Shown: piece by piece, positions 12,234 to 22,300 of the stretch | How positions within the stretch are numbered: the first letter of the stretch is position 1 | How the letters are laid out: every line of letters begins with the position of its first letter | Assembly (NCBI GenBank): GCA_025917655.1 | Contig: CP084611.1 | Coordinates: 3,472,001 to 3,536,000 of the forward strand | Reading direction: 5' to 3' | Source: Chlorella sorokiniana | Taxonomy: Eukaryota > Chlorophyta > Trebouxiophyceae > Chlorellales > Chlorellaceae | DNA length: 64,000 bases | Notes under the pieces: model-generated | The model's database searches: none | What the model saw: only the letters and a program-made list of their open reading frames with translations | What the model was told of the DNA's origin: nothing | Program-made: the position numbers and the translations under genes

Positions 12234-13929
12234 CTACTGACGCAGGGCAGCGCCCATTTCAGCTGCATGCTGCTGGAACACCGCGGCTGCGCCCTCTGTG
12301 AGCTCCACATCAAACAGTTGCTGGGCCACCGCGGGCGATATCGTGAACGTGTTGCAGCCCTGCACGTATGCATGTGGAGCAAGGGACAGATGGTTGAAGG
12401 GGGCGTTGCATCAGCAAATGATCACTGACAAGCTGAGCATGCTCTGATGGCCAGGGGTATCATCACACCCCAGCCCCGGTCCTTCACTCTCACCCCTGCA
12501 GCCAGCTCTGCAAGTTCATCCGCGGAGCGTAGACTGGCCACAAGGAGCCGCAGGCCGCCCTCCTCACTGCTCTGATCCACTATGCTCTGCATCTTGATTG
12601 CCTCCTCCACGCCCTGCGGCCAGAAAAACAGTCACGCTGCCTCCAGCCCATGAGCACCCCAGGCCCACCAACCGGGGGAAGGCAGGGCAGCAACACCACG
12701 CCAGGGGCAGCCAGCAGGGCGCACATTCTTGCCGGCATCCGTCATGCGCCCGACGTAGGGTGCGGCGTAAAAGCGCCCCCATGGCCAGCGCCGTCACCAC
12801 CTGGTGGCTGGCATACACGCCTGCGGCAGGGGGCGGGCCCGTGGAGGCGCAGGCGCTGCTCAGGGCCCCGCCTACCGCATGGAAGGCCAGCACCCACGTC
12901 CTTGTCCTGCACACACGCGCACCGCATCGGCGTGTGCTCTGCAGCCCACGCACCCGTCATGGTGACCGGGCGCTGTCGGACATGAGCCTCGACGCCGCCT
13001 TGGCGCCCTCCAGCGTGATCGGCAGCTTCACCACGATCTGGGGCAGCAGGCGACGCAAGGAGCATGGCTGCTCAGCACGCCCTGCCTGCTGTGCCCAGTC
13101 AGGGCGCACCCCACACTGCCGCCGCTTGCCCCTGGAGGCCGCCGCCGAGGTGCTCCTGCTGGCGTTGCTGTGCACGGCCTGTGCAGCCCGGCAGGCAGGT
13201 CCCTGCAGTACTGCCCAGCGGCCCCACCCGTGAGTCGATGTCCATGATGTCCAGGCCGCATGCGTACATGTCGGCGGCGGTGGGGCCCCAGGCCTGCAGC
13301 TGCAGCTCCTCCATGCCCAGCGCAAAGGCCTGCAGCAGCGGGCTGCGCCCCAGCTGAGCAGAGGCTGAAAGGAGAAATCCCACAGACAGGTGCTGGTTGA
13401 CGCAGGGTTGCCCCAGCACCTGTTGCGCCAGGGCCCGCATGCTTTTGATGGTGCAAGCGACGCCGTCGCGCTTCAGGATGGTCGGATTGGTGGTGATGCC
13501 TGCGCTGGGAATCAGGCAGGCGGCTCGTGCGAGAGCGGCCTGATTCAGCTGCCTAGCTGGCAGAAGCCATCGCAGGAACCGGGGAACAAGACGTCATTAC
13601 TCACCGTAAAAGAGGCCAGCCTCAGCCCAAGCTTCCCACTGTTTCACGTCGGCGCTGTCCAGGAACAGCCGCATCTCAGCGTCGCCATCCAAGCCTACAT
13701 CATCGCTATCATAATACTCCTCGGACATGCTGCCCCTGCTGTTAAAGAAGTCTTCCTCCTCGCTGTCACTGTCGCAGCCCGCGCCACCGCCTCGCCCTGC
13801 TGCCTGCCGCCACTGCAGGCGTGCCGCAAGGTTGGGCCACCGCGTTGCTGTTGGGCTGAAATACAACCTATGCTGCCGTGGTTTGTGTAGTCTTGCTGCA
13901 AGGCGGGCTGCTGCGCATGTTACTGGCAT
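12234..13929 (-). CDS. Transaldolase of the TalC/fructose-6-phosphate aldolase type, probably plastid-targeted
   Basis: Sugar-phosphate carbon exchange in the pentose phosphate network, through a lysine Schiff base. Exon 1 from 13929 opens with an Arg/Ala-rich, acid-free leader typical of an organelle transit peptide. A very acidic segment follows (S-D-S-E-E-E-D, then E-E-Y-Y-D-S-D-D), then the catalytic core: L-F-L-D-S-A-D-V-K-Q-W, T-T-N-P-T-I-L-K-R-D-G, V-V-K-L-P-I-T-L-E-G with the expected Schiff-base Lys, V-Y-A-S-H-Q-V-V-T-A-L-A, A-A-P-Y-V-G-R-M-T-D, and F-T-I-S-P-A-V-A-Q-Q-L-F near the end. The stop is at 12236-12234. Two bases seem missing before A-A-P-Y-V-G-R. The acidic stretch is not part of bacterial TalC and is odd. 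Confidence 0.88.
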
Positions 13930-14153
13930 GGAGGGTGCGGGAAGAAGAGAAGAGGTAACAGAGTTTGGTGCCGTGGCAGTTCGAATGGTTCACAGAATCA
14001 AGCAGTTCTACGTTCAGCAATCGCTCACATCGCGGCCAGAAAGGCAATAGGGATGCCGTCTGTCCAGCCTGTAGTGCCTCCAAGTTGAACTTGGACATGC
14101 CGGATGGACTTCATGGAGCGCCTGCCGCGGCCCCACGTTCGCACATCGGAACA
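13930..14153. promoter_or_regulatory. Divergent upstream region of transaldolase and CENP-C-like genes
   Basis: 224 bp between the chosen start codons. The CENP-C-like frame is open upstream, with in-frame ATGs such as the one at 14098, so part of this could be coding. Confidence 0.4.
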
Positions 14154-16955
14154 ATGGCGCCGCTGGAGAGCGATGAGCTCGAGCAGTTGATGCCCAACCT
14201 GCAAGGCGCCGCACAGCAGCAGGGCTCACCCGGCAACACTGCTGCGTTGCGGGAGTACATCCATGTGGGTGACGCAACACCCGAAGCGCCAGCAAACCCA
14301 GCGCAACCGCCTCCAGCAGCTGAGCGCAGCTGTATGCCGGCCTTGCCCGCAGGTGTTGGGAGAGAAGCCAATGAACGTGCGAGTCGCGTCAACCATGCCG
14401 CATAAGGCCCGCACCGACGGCCTCCCAGTCCGGGCAGGAACAGGGCGCCGCCCGCAACGACGCTATTTCACCATCAAGTGGAGGTGCGTCTGCCTGTCTG
14501 CACTGGGGCTACAAACACACAGCCACTTCCAGTGATGCATGCTCATTGCATTGTTATCAGCAACGCTGGGCGTGAGCAGGCAGCTTCACCTCCCGACCTG
14601 TTGCACGCTCTTTCTTCTCCACCTCAGGGTGGAGGAGCCAGAGGCGGTGCCTGAGCAGCCCGCAGATCTGGATCCAGAGGCGCTCAAGGATGCGCTGCTG
14701 GAGAAGGCGCGTGCAGATCGCCGCGCTCTGGTGGAGGCAGCCATGCGCCCGGCACGGGCCGTGTGCCTCGGCGGCGGGAGTTCGCCCTGGACCTGCCTCC
14801 GCTGCGGGTGGAGCAGGCGGAGGCTGAGGAGCAGCAGCAGCTTGAGCAGGGTGTCGGAGACTACTGCGACTACGAGTGGCAGCTTGCTGCTGGGGAGGTG
14901 CAGATGGATGGCGGGCACAGCCGGCATCCAGAGTGGGCAGCCGAGGCTGGCGTGCTGGCGCAGCAGCTTGCGCGGGCTGCCGTGCAGCCTGCAGATGCCG
15001 GTGCAGACCCGGCAGGCGCATCGGCTGCGACGCCAGGCGCTGCGCTGCTGTGCCAGCTTGGCGGTGAGCTGCAGCAGGAGATGGCAGACAGCCAGCTGGC
15101 GCAGGCCAAGACGCCAGGTGCCTCCCTGCTTGGGCGCTACAGCCCGATGGAGGGCGTGCCGGAGCGCCTCGTGCTGCTGGCCACACGCAACAAGCAGCCT
15201 CCAGCCACTGTGTCACGCTCGCTGCGCCAACCCGCCTGCACCCCCGCCGGCTTCACACCGATGGAAGGCATCCCGGAGCGGCTCATGGCCCTGGCGGCTG
15301 GCCCCCGCTCGCTGGGCGCCACTCGCGTGTGCAGCAACGAGGCCTCGCCTGCAGTGGACTCCCCAGTGGAGGGGCTGGTGCAGCAGGGCGCGCGGGCCTG
15401 CAGGGACCTACCGCAGCCTGCGGATGCCAGCGGCCACTTTGCTGGCTTTGCGCAGCCGTCGCCGCCGGCAGCTGGGCTGGGCCAGGGCCAGCCGCCGTGC
15501 GGTGTGGAGCACCAAGTGACAGCGGAGCAGCCGCAGCAAGTGGGCAGCGACGACGACGGCGATTACGGCTTTGCAGACGGTGGCTATGACTCGGGGGATG
15601 CCGATGACGACCCTGCAGCGGGCCCTGGAGGCTTTCCCTTCCTGGGGGAGCCTGCGGCGCCCATGGAAGATGTGGGGGTGCAGACAGGCGTCAGCCTGGC
15701 CGATGAGGAGGGCGCGGCCGCCGGTGAGGCGGGGCTCGACGGGGCGGGCGAGGACGGCCAGCATTGCGCAGGTGGGGCCTGGCAGAAGAGCCCCGCCCGC
15801 ACTGCCTGCACCGCTTCCCCTCCTTCCGCCCCGCACGCACCCACCTCTGGTTTACGTGTGCAGCAGATGGCTACGACTACCTGGCTGACCATGAGGATGT
15901 GGAAGGGCTGGGGCTGGGGCTGCATCACGGCCTTGAAGCAGGTGGGCAGCAAGCTGAGAGGAGCGACGTTGGGCCCGGGGCACTGTGATGTCCCATGCCA
16001 ACCCGCGTTCCGTGCCCCGTGCAGATGAGGGTCGGGGAGCCCGGGCGCCGCGGCAGCGCAGGCTGAACATGAACCCGGGCGTGCGCCTTCGCAATGAGCT
16101 GAAGCGGAAGAGCCTGGCTGCTGGTGAGTGGTGCCAGCGGCTGGCTGGCAACGGCCTGTTGCATGCAGATTTGTACCTGTGCAGCAGTTCTGACATTGCT
16201 GCCTGCGCCCCTGCTCCCCCGCAGACCCGCGCAACGGCCTGCACGAGGTGCAGCCCGGAGTGCGGCGCAGCGCGCGCTCCCGCCAGGAGCCCCTCAGGTG
16301 GTGGCTGAACGAGAAGAAGGAGTTTGGGAGAAAACACAAGTGAGGAGGGGGCAGCACACACGGCGGGGCATGGCATGCTGGCCACACACTGCCCACACGC
16401 CTGCCTCCACCGCTCGCTCCGCCCTGCCCTCTTGCTGCAAAGCCTTCAATGCGCTCCCTCCTCTCACCCCCTCAGGACCATGCCCACCGTGTGCAACGTG
16501 GTGCACAAGGTGCCCAACACTCCCTGGCAGATGGTGTCTGACATCAGGCGGCGGCCCTCCAAGAAGCAGCGCCAGCGCGCCCCACACCCCACGACCTGGG
16601 CCACGAAATGGCGGAAGCGGTGTCCGACGGGGAGGAGGAGGAGGAGGAGGAGACCCTGCAGCAGGAGGATGAGGGGGCTGCGGAGCGCGACGCGGGGCAG
16701 CAGCCGCAGCAGCTCTGGCCAGCTGAGGGGTGGGGCGGCAGGCAGCAGCAGGCGAGGGAGCTGCACAGGGCGTGCAGGAGCCGCGTCGTGGCCAGCGACG
16801 TGCAGCAGCCGAGCGCCACACAACCGCAGGACGCCGGCAGGGCAGCGCAGCAACGGCGCCCGCCGCAGCAGCTGCCGCCAAGCCCTCAACCAGGTCGGCA
16901 GCAGGCAGCAGACGGAAGGGGCGACGGTGAGCGGGAGCGCCTCCTTTACGACTAG
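14154..16955 (+). CDS. CENP-C-like centromere/kinetochore protein
   Basis: Probable inner-kinetochore protein that reads CENP-A nucleosomes. The diagnostic region is at about 16040-16530: R-K-S-L-A, then after an intron G-V-R-R-S-A-R-S-R-Q-E-P-L-R-W-W-L-N-E (the CENP-C motif, with its Arg anchors and the paired aromatics), then F-G-R-K-H-K-T-M-P-T-V as in plant CENP-C. Upstream is a long acidic/Gln-rich exon (about 14628-15770) with three related repeats of the form S/T-P-M/V-E-G-V/I-P-E-R-L (near 15142, 15256, 15361). The C-terminus is Glu/Gln-rich; I see no cupin dimerisation domain. Start chosen at the ATG 14154 (M-A-P-L-E-S-D-E-L), but 14098 is possible. Frame slips near 14770 and 16580. 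TGTAA at 17140. Confidence 0.75.
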
Positions 16956-17139
16956 CAATTGCGCTACTACACGGACTGACAGCACTGTTTTGAGACCCGG
17001 GTTGGCCCACCTCACTCCTCCTGACCGCTACAGCTGGCCATGACACCACCGCATACTCGTTCCCTGATTGTACTTCCCTCCCTCAAGTTGCCCCCCATTA
17101 CCGCCCAGATGCTGCCTCCGGTGCAGTTTGGGTGGCTGT

Positions 17140-17144
17140 TGTAA
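17140..17144 (+). terminator. TGTAA poly(A) signal, CENP-C-like gene
   Basis: About 185 bases past the stop codon; fits the signal used elsewhere in the window. Confidence 0.45.
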
Positions 17145-17181
17145 ACACTGAACTCCAATCCGACAATGAAAGTTGGTGTTG

Positions 17182-17186
17182 TTACA
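17182..17186 (-). terminator. TGTAA poly(A) signal, RAE1
   Basis: About 200 bases past the RAE1 stop, beyond the tandem repeat; it implies the repeat lies inside the RAE1 3' UTR. Confidence 0.45.
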
Positions 17187-17265
17187 TCCGCCACTCATGG
17201 CAGGTTGTGGAAAGTAGCGAGTATCAAAGAGAACGCATGGCATGATCATAGGCAGGGCAAGGGAT

Positions 17266-17329
17266 GGACGGGGTAGCAAGCAGGGGTGGACGGATAGCAA
17301 GCAGGGGTGGACGGGTAGCAAGCAAGGGG
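17266..17329. repeat. Three-copy 21-22-bp tandem repeat
   Basis: Units begin GGACGG and carry the core TAGCAAGCA; copies at 17266-17287, 17288-17308 and 17309-17329 differ by single bases. It lies in the presumed RAE1 3' UTR. Confidence 0.85.
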
Positions 17330-17384
17330 GCGGGGGAGGGGGATGCAACAGGCATGCCAGCGCATGCCATCAAGCCGCCGGCGG

Positions 17385-19068
17385 TCACCGCCTCGAGTTG
17401 TTGGCTTTGCCTCGGCTCTTCACCTCCGTGTCCTGCGACGCGTGCAGGTAGATGAGGTTCTTGGCTGTGGCGGGGTTGTAGTCGGTGTAGCCGCGGGACC
17501 AGTCGTAGGAGACGGCGTAGGCGTAGATGGAGCCGTCGAGGTTGAAGTCGCCGCAGGGGATGGGGGCGCCGCACTTCTGCATCGCCTTCAGCCGCTGCTT
17601 GGAGTCCTTGTCCCAGAAGTTGTAGGCGCCGTCCGAGCCGGCGGTGACAAAGGTGCCGTGCTGGGGGTGGAAGGACATGGAGTTGACGGCAAACACGTCG
17701 TTGCCGTCGCTGCGGGGATGAAAGGGAGAGGGCGGGGGGGGTACAGGGGTTGTATCAAGAGACGCAGGGCCCTGGCTCACCGGACCGGGAGCGGGGCCAC
17801 AGCCACCTGCCTCTGCACAGCGGCCAGGCAGCATGCCTGCGCCGGCGCTGCGTTGGGCAGCCGGCATGCGGAACTGTCTGAGGCGCGCGGCCGCCCGGCC
17901 TGCCCCGCTTGCCCCCCGGGTGGGCGCCCGCCCACCGGTGGCACTTGAAGGTGAAGTTCTTGTTCTGCAGGTTGTCCTCCACGTGGTGCACCGCCACCCG
18001 CCCCTCGATGGACCCCAGCAGGTAGCCCGTCTTGTCGGGGAAGCAGGCTATGCAGCGCGTCTGGTACTTGAGCGGCGACTGCAGCGACTTGTACACCACG
18101 CCCGGGTTGCCCAGGTTGAAGACCTGCGCTTGGGATGGCCGGGAGGAGGGGACGCGTGAGGATAGCTGCGGATGGCGCGCAAACGAGAGGGCCTCTCCTT
18201 CAGGGCGAGCCAAGGCTGTGGAACCCCTGCACCCAGAGGCGCCCCTGGTCCTGGCGCATGCTGCTCTGCTGCTGCGCGCTGCTGCCGCCCAGGTCCCTGG
18301 CTGTCCGCTGCGCTGCAAGCACGCGCGCAGGAGGTTGGCGGGGTGCAGGCACCGCTGCGCCCCACCTGCAGCTGCCTGTCCGCGGTGCCCACCACCATCA
18401 GCTCCTCCTGCACGTCCATCGCGTACACGCGCTCCGGCATCTGCTGCGTGTGCACCGGGTTGGGCGTGCGCAGGTCCCAGTACTTGACCGTCTTGTCCCA
18501 GCTGCCCGTCACCAGCATGTTGTGCTGGCGCAGGAAGAAGCAGTGGCGGATGGGCGCCGCGTGCTGCGCCACCTGCTGCTGCTGGTTTGTTTGCAGGTTC
18601 CACATCTTGACACCGTTGTCGCAACCGCCTGCAGGGGACGGCGGCAGGGCTGGGATGAGAATGGGCCGCAGCTCGGCCATAGCGCCTGCTACACTCGCAG
18701 CGCTGCAGGGCGAGCAGAGCCGAGCAGGTCAGAGCCGCCGGTTCCCGGTGCGCCATTGGCACTTTGCAGCTATGCACTGCGGTTATTCGATCTCTCAGCC
18801 CACCTGCGAACACTGTGCTGCCATCGGCCATCCAGGCGCTGCAGAGGACTGGCTTGTCCAGCGTGATAGCTGCTTTGGGGATAGTCTGTCCATTACTCTG
18901 CACATCCCAGCACAGCACCTGCCCGCTCCAGGAAGTAGCGACCAGCAGGTTGCTTGCGGGACTGAACTTCAGGCTGCTTATGCCGTCGGAGGGCGGCGAT
19001 GTCACCTCCAAGTCTTTGTTTGGGTTTGTGGGTGCAGCGGCGCCAAAGGCGGTGCCAAACGCTGCCAT
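17385..19068 (-). CDS. RAE1: mRNA export factor RAE1/GLE2, WD40 protein
   Basis: Nuclear-pore WD40 protein that docks on the NUP98 GLEBS motif for mRNA export and also acts at the spindle. The ATG at 19068 gives M-A-A-F-G-T-A-F-G, matching plant RAE1; the upstream TTG in frame is not needed. Exons code N-P-N-K-D-L-E-V, P-S-D-G-I-S-S-L-K-F-S-P, V-A-T-S-W-S-G-Q-V-L-C-W-D-V-Q, then C-D-N-G-V-K-M-W-N-L, V-T-G-S-W-D-K-T-V-K-Y-W-D-L-R-T, C-I-A-C-F-P-D-K-T-G-Y-L-L-G-S-I-E-G-R-V, and F-H-P-Q-H-G-T-F-V-T-A-G-S-D-G in order. The last exon ends with T-D-Y-N-P-A-T-A-K-N at a stop at 17385. Length and order fit the family. Confidence 0.94.
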
Positions 19069-19387
19069 CTCTACGCGTTTCAATCCCCCAAGTCCCGCCG
19101 AGCCTCTGCAGACGTACGCTAATTGGAGGCAGAGAGTTCACGGGGACATCTCAAAGTGATAAAGAGCTTGTGAGAATGCCCCGACAGCCGACACAAATGG
19201 CTCCCTCCCGCGCGGGAGGCGGCAGCGTGCAGGTCGCGCATGCATAGCATCCACATCCTCTACAGCCTCAAGTGCAGCAGGCCTCACTTGTTTTACAGAA
19301 GGGTGCACTTGAGAGCATACAGCTCGTGTGCATCATCATGAATCAACTGCGCCCTCTGTGTCGCACCAGCGGGAGCGGTGGCGCGTG
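19069..19387. other. Intergenic region, RAE1 promoter side
   Basis: 319 bp upstream of RAE1 and downstream of the TMEM245-like gene. It contains TGTAA on the minus strand at 19293-19297 and nothing else I recognise. Confidence 0.5.
19293..19297 (-). terminator. TGTAA poly(A) signal, TMEM245-like gene
   Basis: About 91 bases past the stop codon of the TMEM245-like gene. Confidence 0.5.
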
Positions 19388-22300
19388 CTAGTCGCGGTGT
19401 GGCTTGGTGTGCCCGGATTCTGCCTGCTCCAGTAAATTGAAAGAGAACGAATTGGCAGTGCTGTCTGCCTCATCACCGCTGCCCTGCATGCCTACACTTG
19501 GTCCCTCTGCGTCCGAAGCCGCAGCAGCCAGCGGCACATGCCCGTTGCCGGCCAGGCTGAGGCTCAGGGACTCGCGCGAGGGCGGCCGCCCTGCTGCGGG
19601 CGACAGCTGCGGTGACTGCTGCTGTTCCGCCGCAGGCGTGCACACATCCTCCCCGCCCGACGTCAAGGGTCCGGGAGAGCATCCCCCAGAGCCCTCGCCC
19701 GGCAGCTGCACGTGCCGTGGTATGGTGACGCGGAGGCCCTGCGCGGCTGCGCCGCCGCCTCCCGCCCCCGCGCCGCCTGCTCAGCATGCGCTTGCTGCTG
19801 GCGTGGCGCGGAGGCGGGCGTGGCGCTCCACAGGCGGTGCAGCGGGCCGCCGCCATCAGGGGCTGAGCCAGCGCTGGACCCCATGAACTCGGAGTGGAGC
19901 TGGTAGAAGGCGGACAGCAGGGACAGCAGGATGGGGCCCTGCGGGGTGGGGGGTGGGGCCAGAGCGGGGACAAAGGCACGGGGTGCAGCCTGAGCACAGA
20001 TGCCGGGAGGGTTGGGCAGAGAACGCAATGCTGCCACGGCAGGCGAGCAACGGCGGTAGGCAGGCGGCCACCACGCTGCGCCCCGCCCACCAGCAGGCAG
20101 CCCTGCAGCGGGTTCTCGAAGGCGTAGATGCCGCCCAGGATGCCCAGCGACAGCATGTAGGGGTGGCCGCCCGGGATGTCCTGTGTGTGTGGGGGGAGGG
20201 GGGGGGGGACACGCCATGAAGGGGAAGCATACACAGCAACACGAGACAGCTGCCCAGCCGGGCCTGCAACCAGCACAAAGCCAGCGCAAGCAGCGCGCAG
20301 GCACACGCATCGCCGTGTTCATGGGCTGGTGCATGGCGGGGTGGGCAGCGGCATCCAAGCGCCCGCTGCGGTGCAGGGCCCCACCACCCCTGGGCCCCTC
20401 CCTCCCCTCCCCCTCCAGCGGCGTGGCTTGCCTCCAGTATGAGCGTGTCTCCCACGTAGTAGGCCGTGAAGTGCAGGGCCAGGAAGAGCAGCCCCGCCAG
20501 CAGGCGGCCCTGGGCCAGCAGCAGCGCGCAGGCGGGCAGCGCCACCGCGTACGTGGGCACAAACGGCAGCAGCGCGCAGGCGGCGGACGCCACGGAGGCC
20601 TGCGCCGGGGAAGGGGGTTGAGCAGGGGAGCAGCCGGGTGTGGGCGCGCGCAGCGAGGAGCGGCAGCAGCGGGAGGAGGCAGGGCTCAGCGGGGCGGTGG
20701 CGTGCGCGGCGCTGACCGTGTATGTGAGGGGCAGGGCCATGGCGCGGAAGGTGACCCAGGTGAAGCAGCCGTGGAAGGCGATGAGCTTCACCGAGGAGAC
20801 CAGCACGCCTGGGGTGGGGTGGGGGTGGGGTGGGGGCAGCATGCAGCAATGACGGGACACGCGTGAGAGCCACGTTGCGCCAGCTGGTGCCGTGCCAGTC
20901 AGCGTTCAGCAGGACGCGCCAGCAGCCGGGCAGCTCCGGACCAGCATACACCGCCAACACACCCACACCCCCAGGCCGCGGCCCACCTGCCAGCGCGCGG
21001 TTGAGGGCGACCGCGGTGCGCTGCCGCCCGCGTCGCCCAGGGGCAGCACCCTGGCGGCGGCCAGCAGCGGGTCTGCCTGCGCCGCCAGCAGGTAGTAGAG
21101 CATGGCCAGGAAGAGGGTGAGCTGCGCCCCCGCCTTGGCCACCCCCATGCCCAGGCGCAGCACGCCCAGGCCGCCCATCAGCGCCGCCGCCGTGGTGGAG
21201 CCCAGGGAGCCGGCCGCCAGCCGCCCCGCCACGCGCCCCACCGCCAGCAGCGGGTCCGCCGCCGCCGCCGCCAGGCGCTGCAGGCCCGACAGGTCGGCCA
21301 CGCCGCCGCCCGAGCGCTGCGCGAGTCGGCGCAGGGCGGAGGCGCAGAGGCGTGCCGCGCGGCGCATGTCGGCGGCGCCCTCGCGCAGCTGGCGGCGCCA
21401 GAGCTTGGCGTAGGCGAGCTGCAGGGCCGCCCCCACCTCGCCCGCCAGCCCTGGCAGCAGGCTGGCGCCCTGCCCCTCCCGCGGCTCCGCGCTGCACAGC
21501 TGCAGGCGGGCGAGGGCGGCACGCTGCGCGCGCTCTGCGCCGTCGGCAGCCTGCGCCGCCGCCTTGTGCGCCGCCTTGGCAGCCCTCACGGCCTCGTCCG
21601 CCGCCACCACCCCTCCTCCAGCCGCACCACCGCCGCAGCAGCGGGCGCCGCCGCAGGGCCGCACCCGGCCAGGGGAATGCCGCCGCCGTCCTCCCCCTGC
21701 TCCGCCCCGCCGCTGACGCCGCTGCTGGGGGTGCCGCTGGGCGTGGGAGGTGCCCCCGCCTGCTGCGCGCAGGTTGCAGCGTCTTGGGCGGCGGCCTGCG
21801 TCGGGCGGGGCCCCCGCTCCGCATCCAGCTCAGCCACCGCCCGCGTCAGCGCAGCAGCGCGCGCAGCGGCCAGCTGCTGCTGCGCTGCACGCTGCGCATG
21901 CTGCGCGCCCCTCGCCTCCACGTCGGCCCTGGCCAGCGCCACCACCAGCCTGTCGCGCTCGGGCTGCCCGCACCGGCGCGGCCCCTGCAGCGTCTCGTAC
22001 AGCAGCCGGATCTCGCTGCGGGGTGGGCCCGGGGGAGGGGGGCAGGCGCAGGGTGGGGGCCAGCAAGGCTGCCTCACGCAGCAGGGTGGGTTGTTTGCGG
22101 CCGCCGATGCACTGCGGACCCGGCTGCTTACAGCTGCATGGCCCCCGCCCTGCCCCCCCCGCCCCCAGCAGCTCACCCCACGGCTGAGGTAAGGTTCTGG
22201 CGCTCCAGAGCGCCATAAAACTGGGCCTCCGCCCAAGCAGCCAGCGCCGGCAGCGACTGCTGCACCAGGGCCAGAGCCTCTCCGCGGTAGGCACCCACCC

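Larger units (their letters stand above)
16956..17384. other. Convergent 3' region of CENP-C-like and RAE1 genes
   Basis: Holds one TGTAA on each strand (17140-17144 on +, 17182-17186 on -) in overlapping orientation, then a 21-22-bp tandem repeat. No coding exon supported. Confidence 0.6.

Noticed and set aside
17266-17329. Possible CRISPR-like array
   Set aside because: Units abut with no spacers, only three copies, and the host is a eukaryote; it is a minisatellite.
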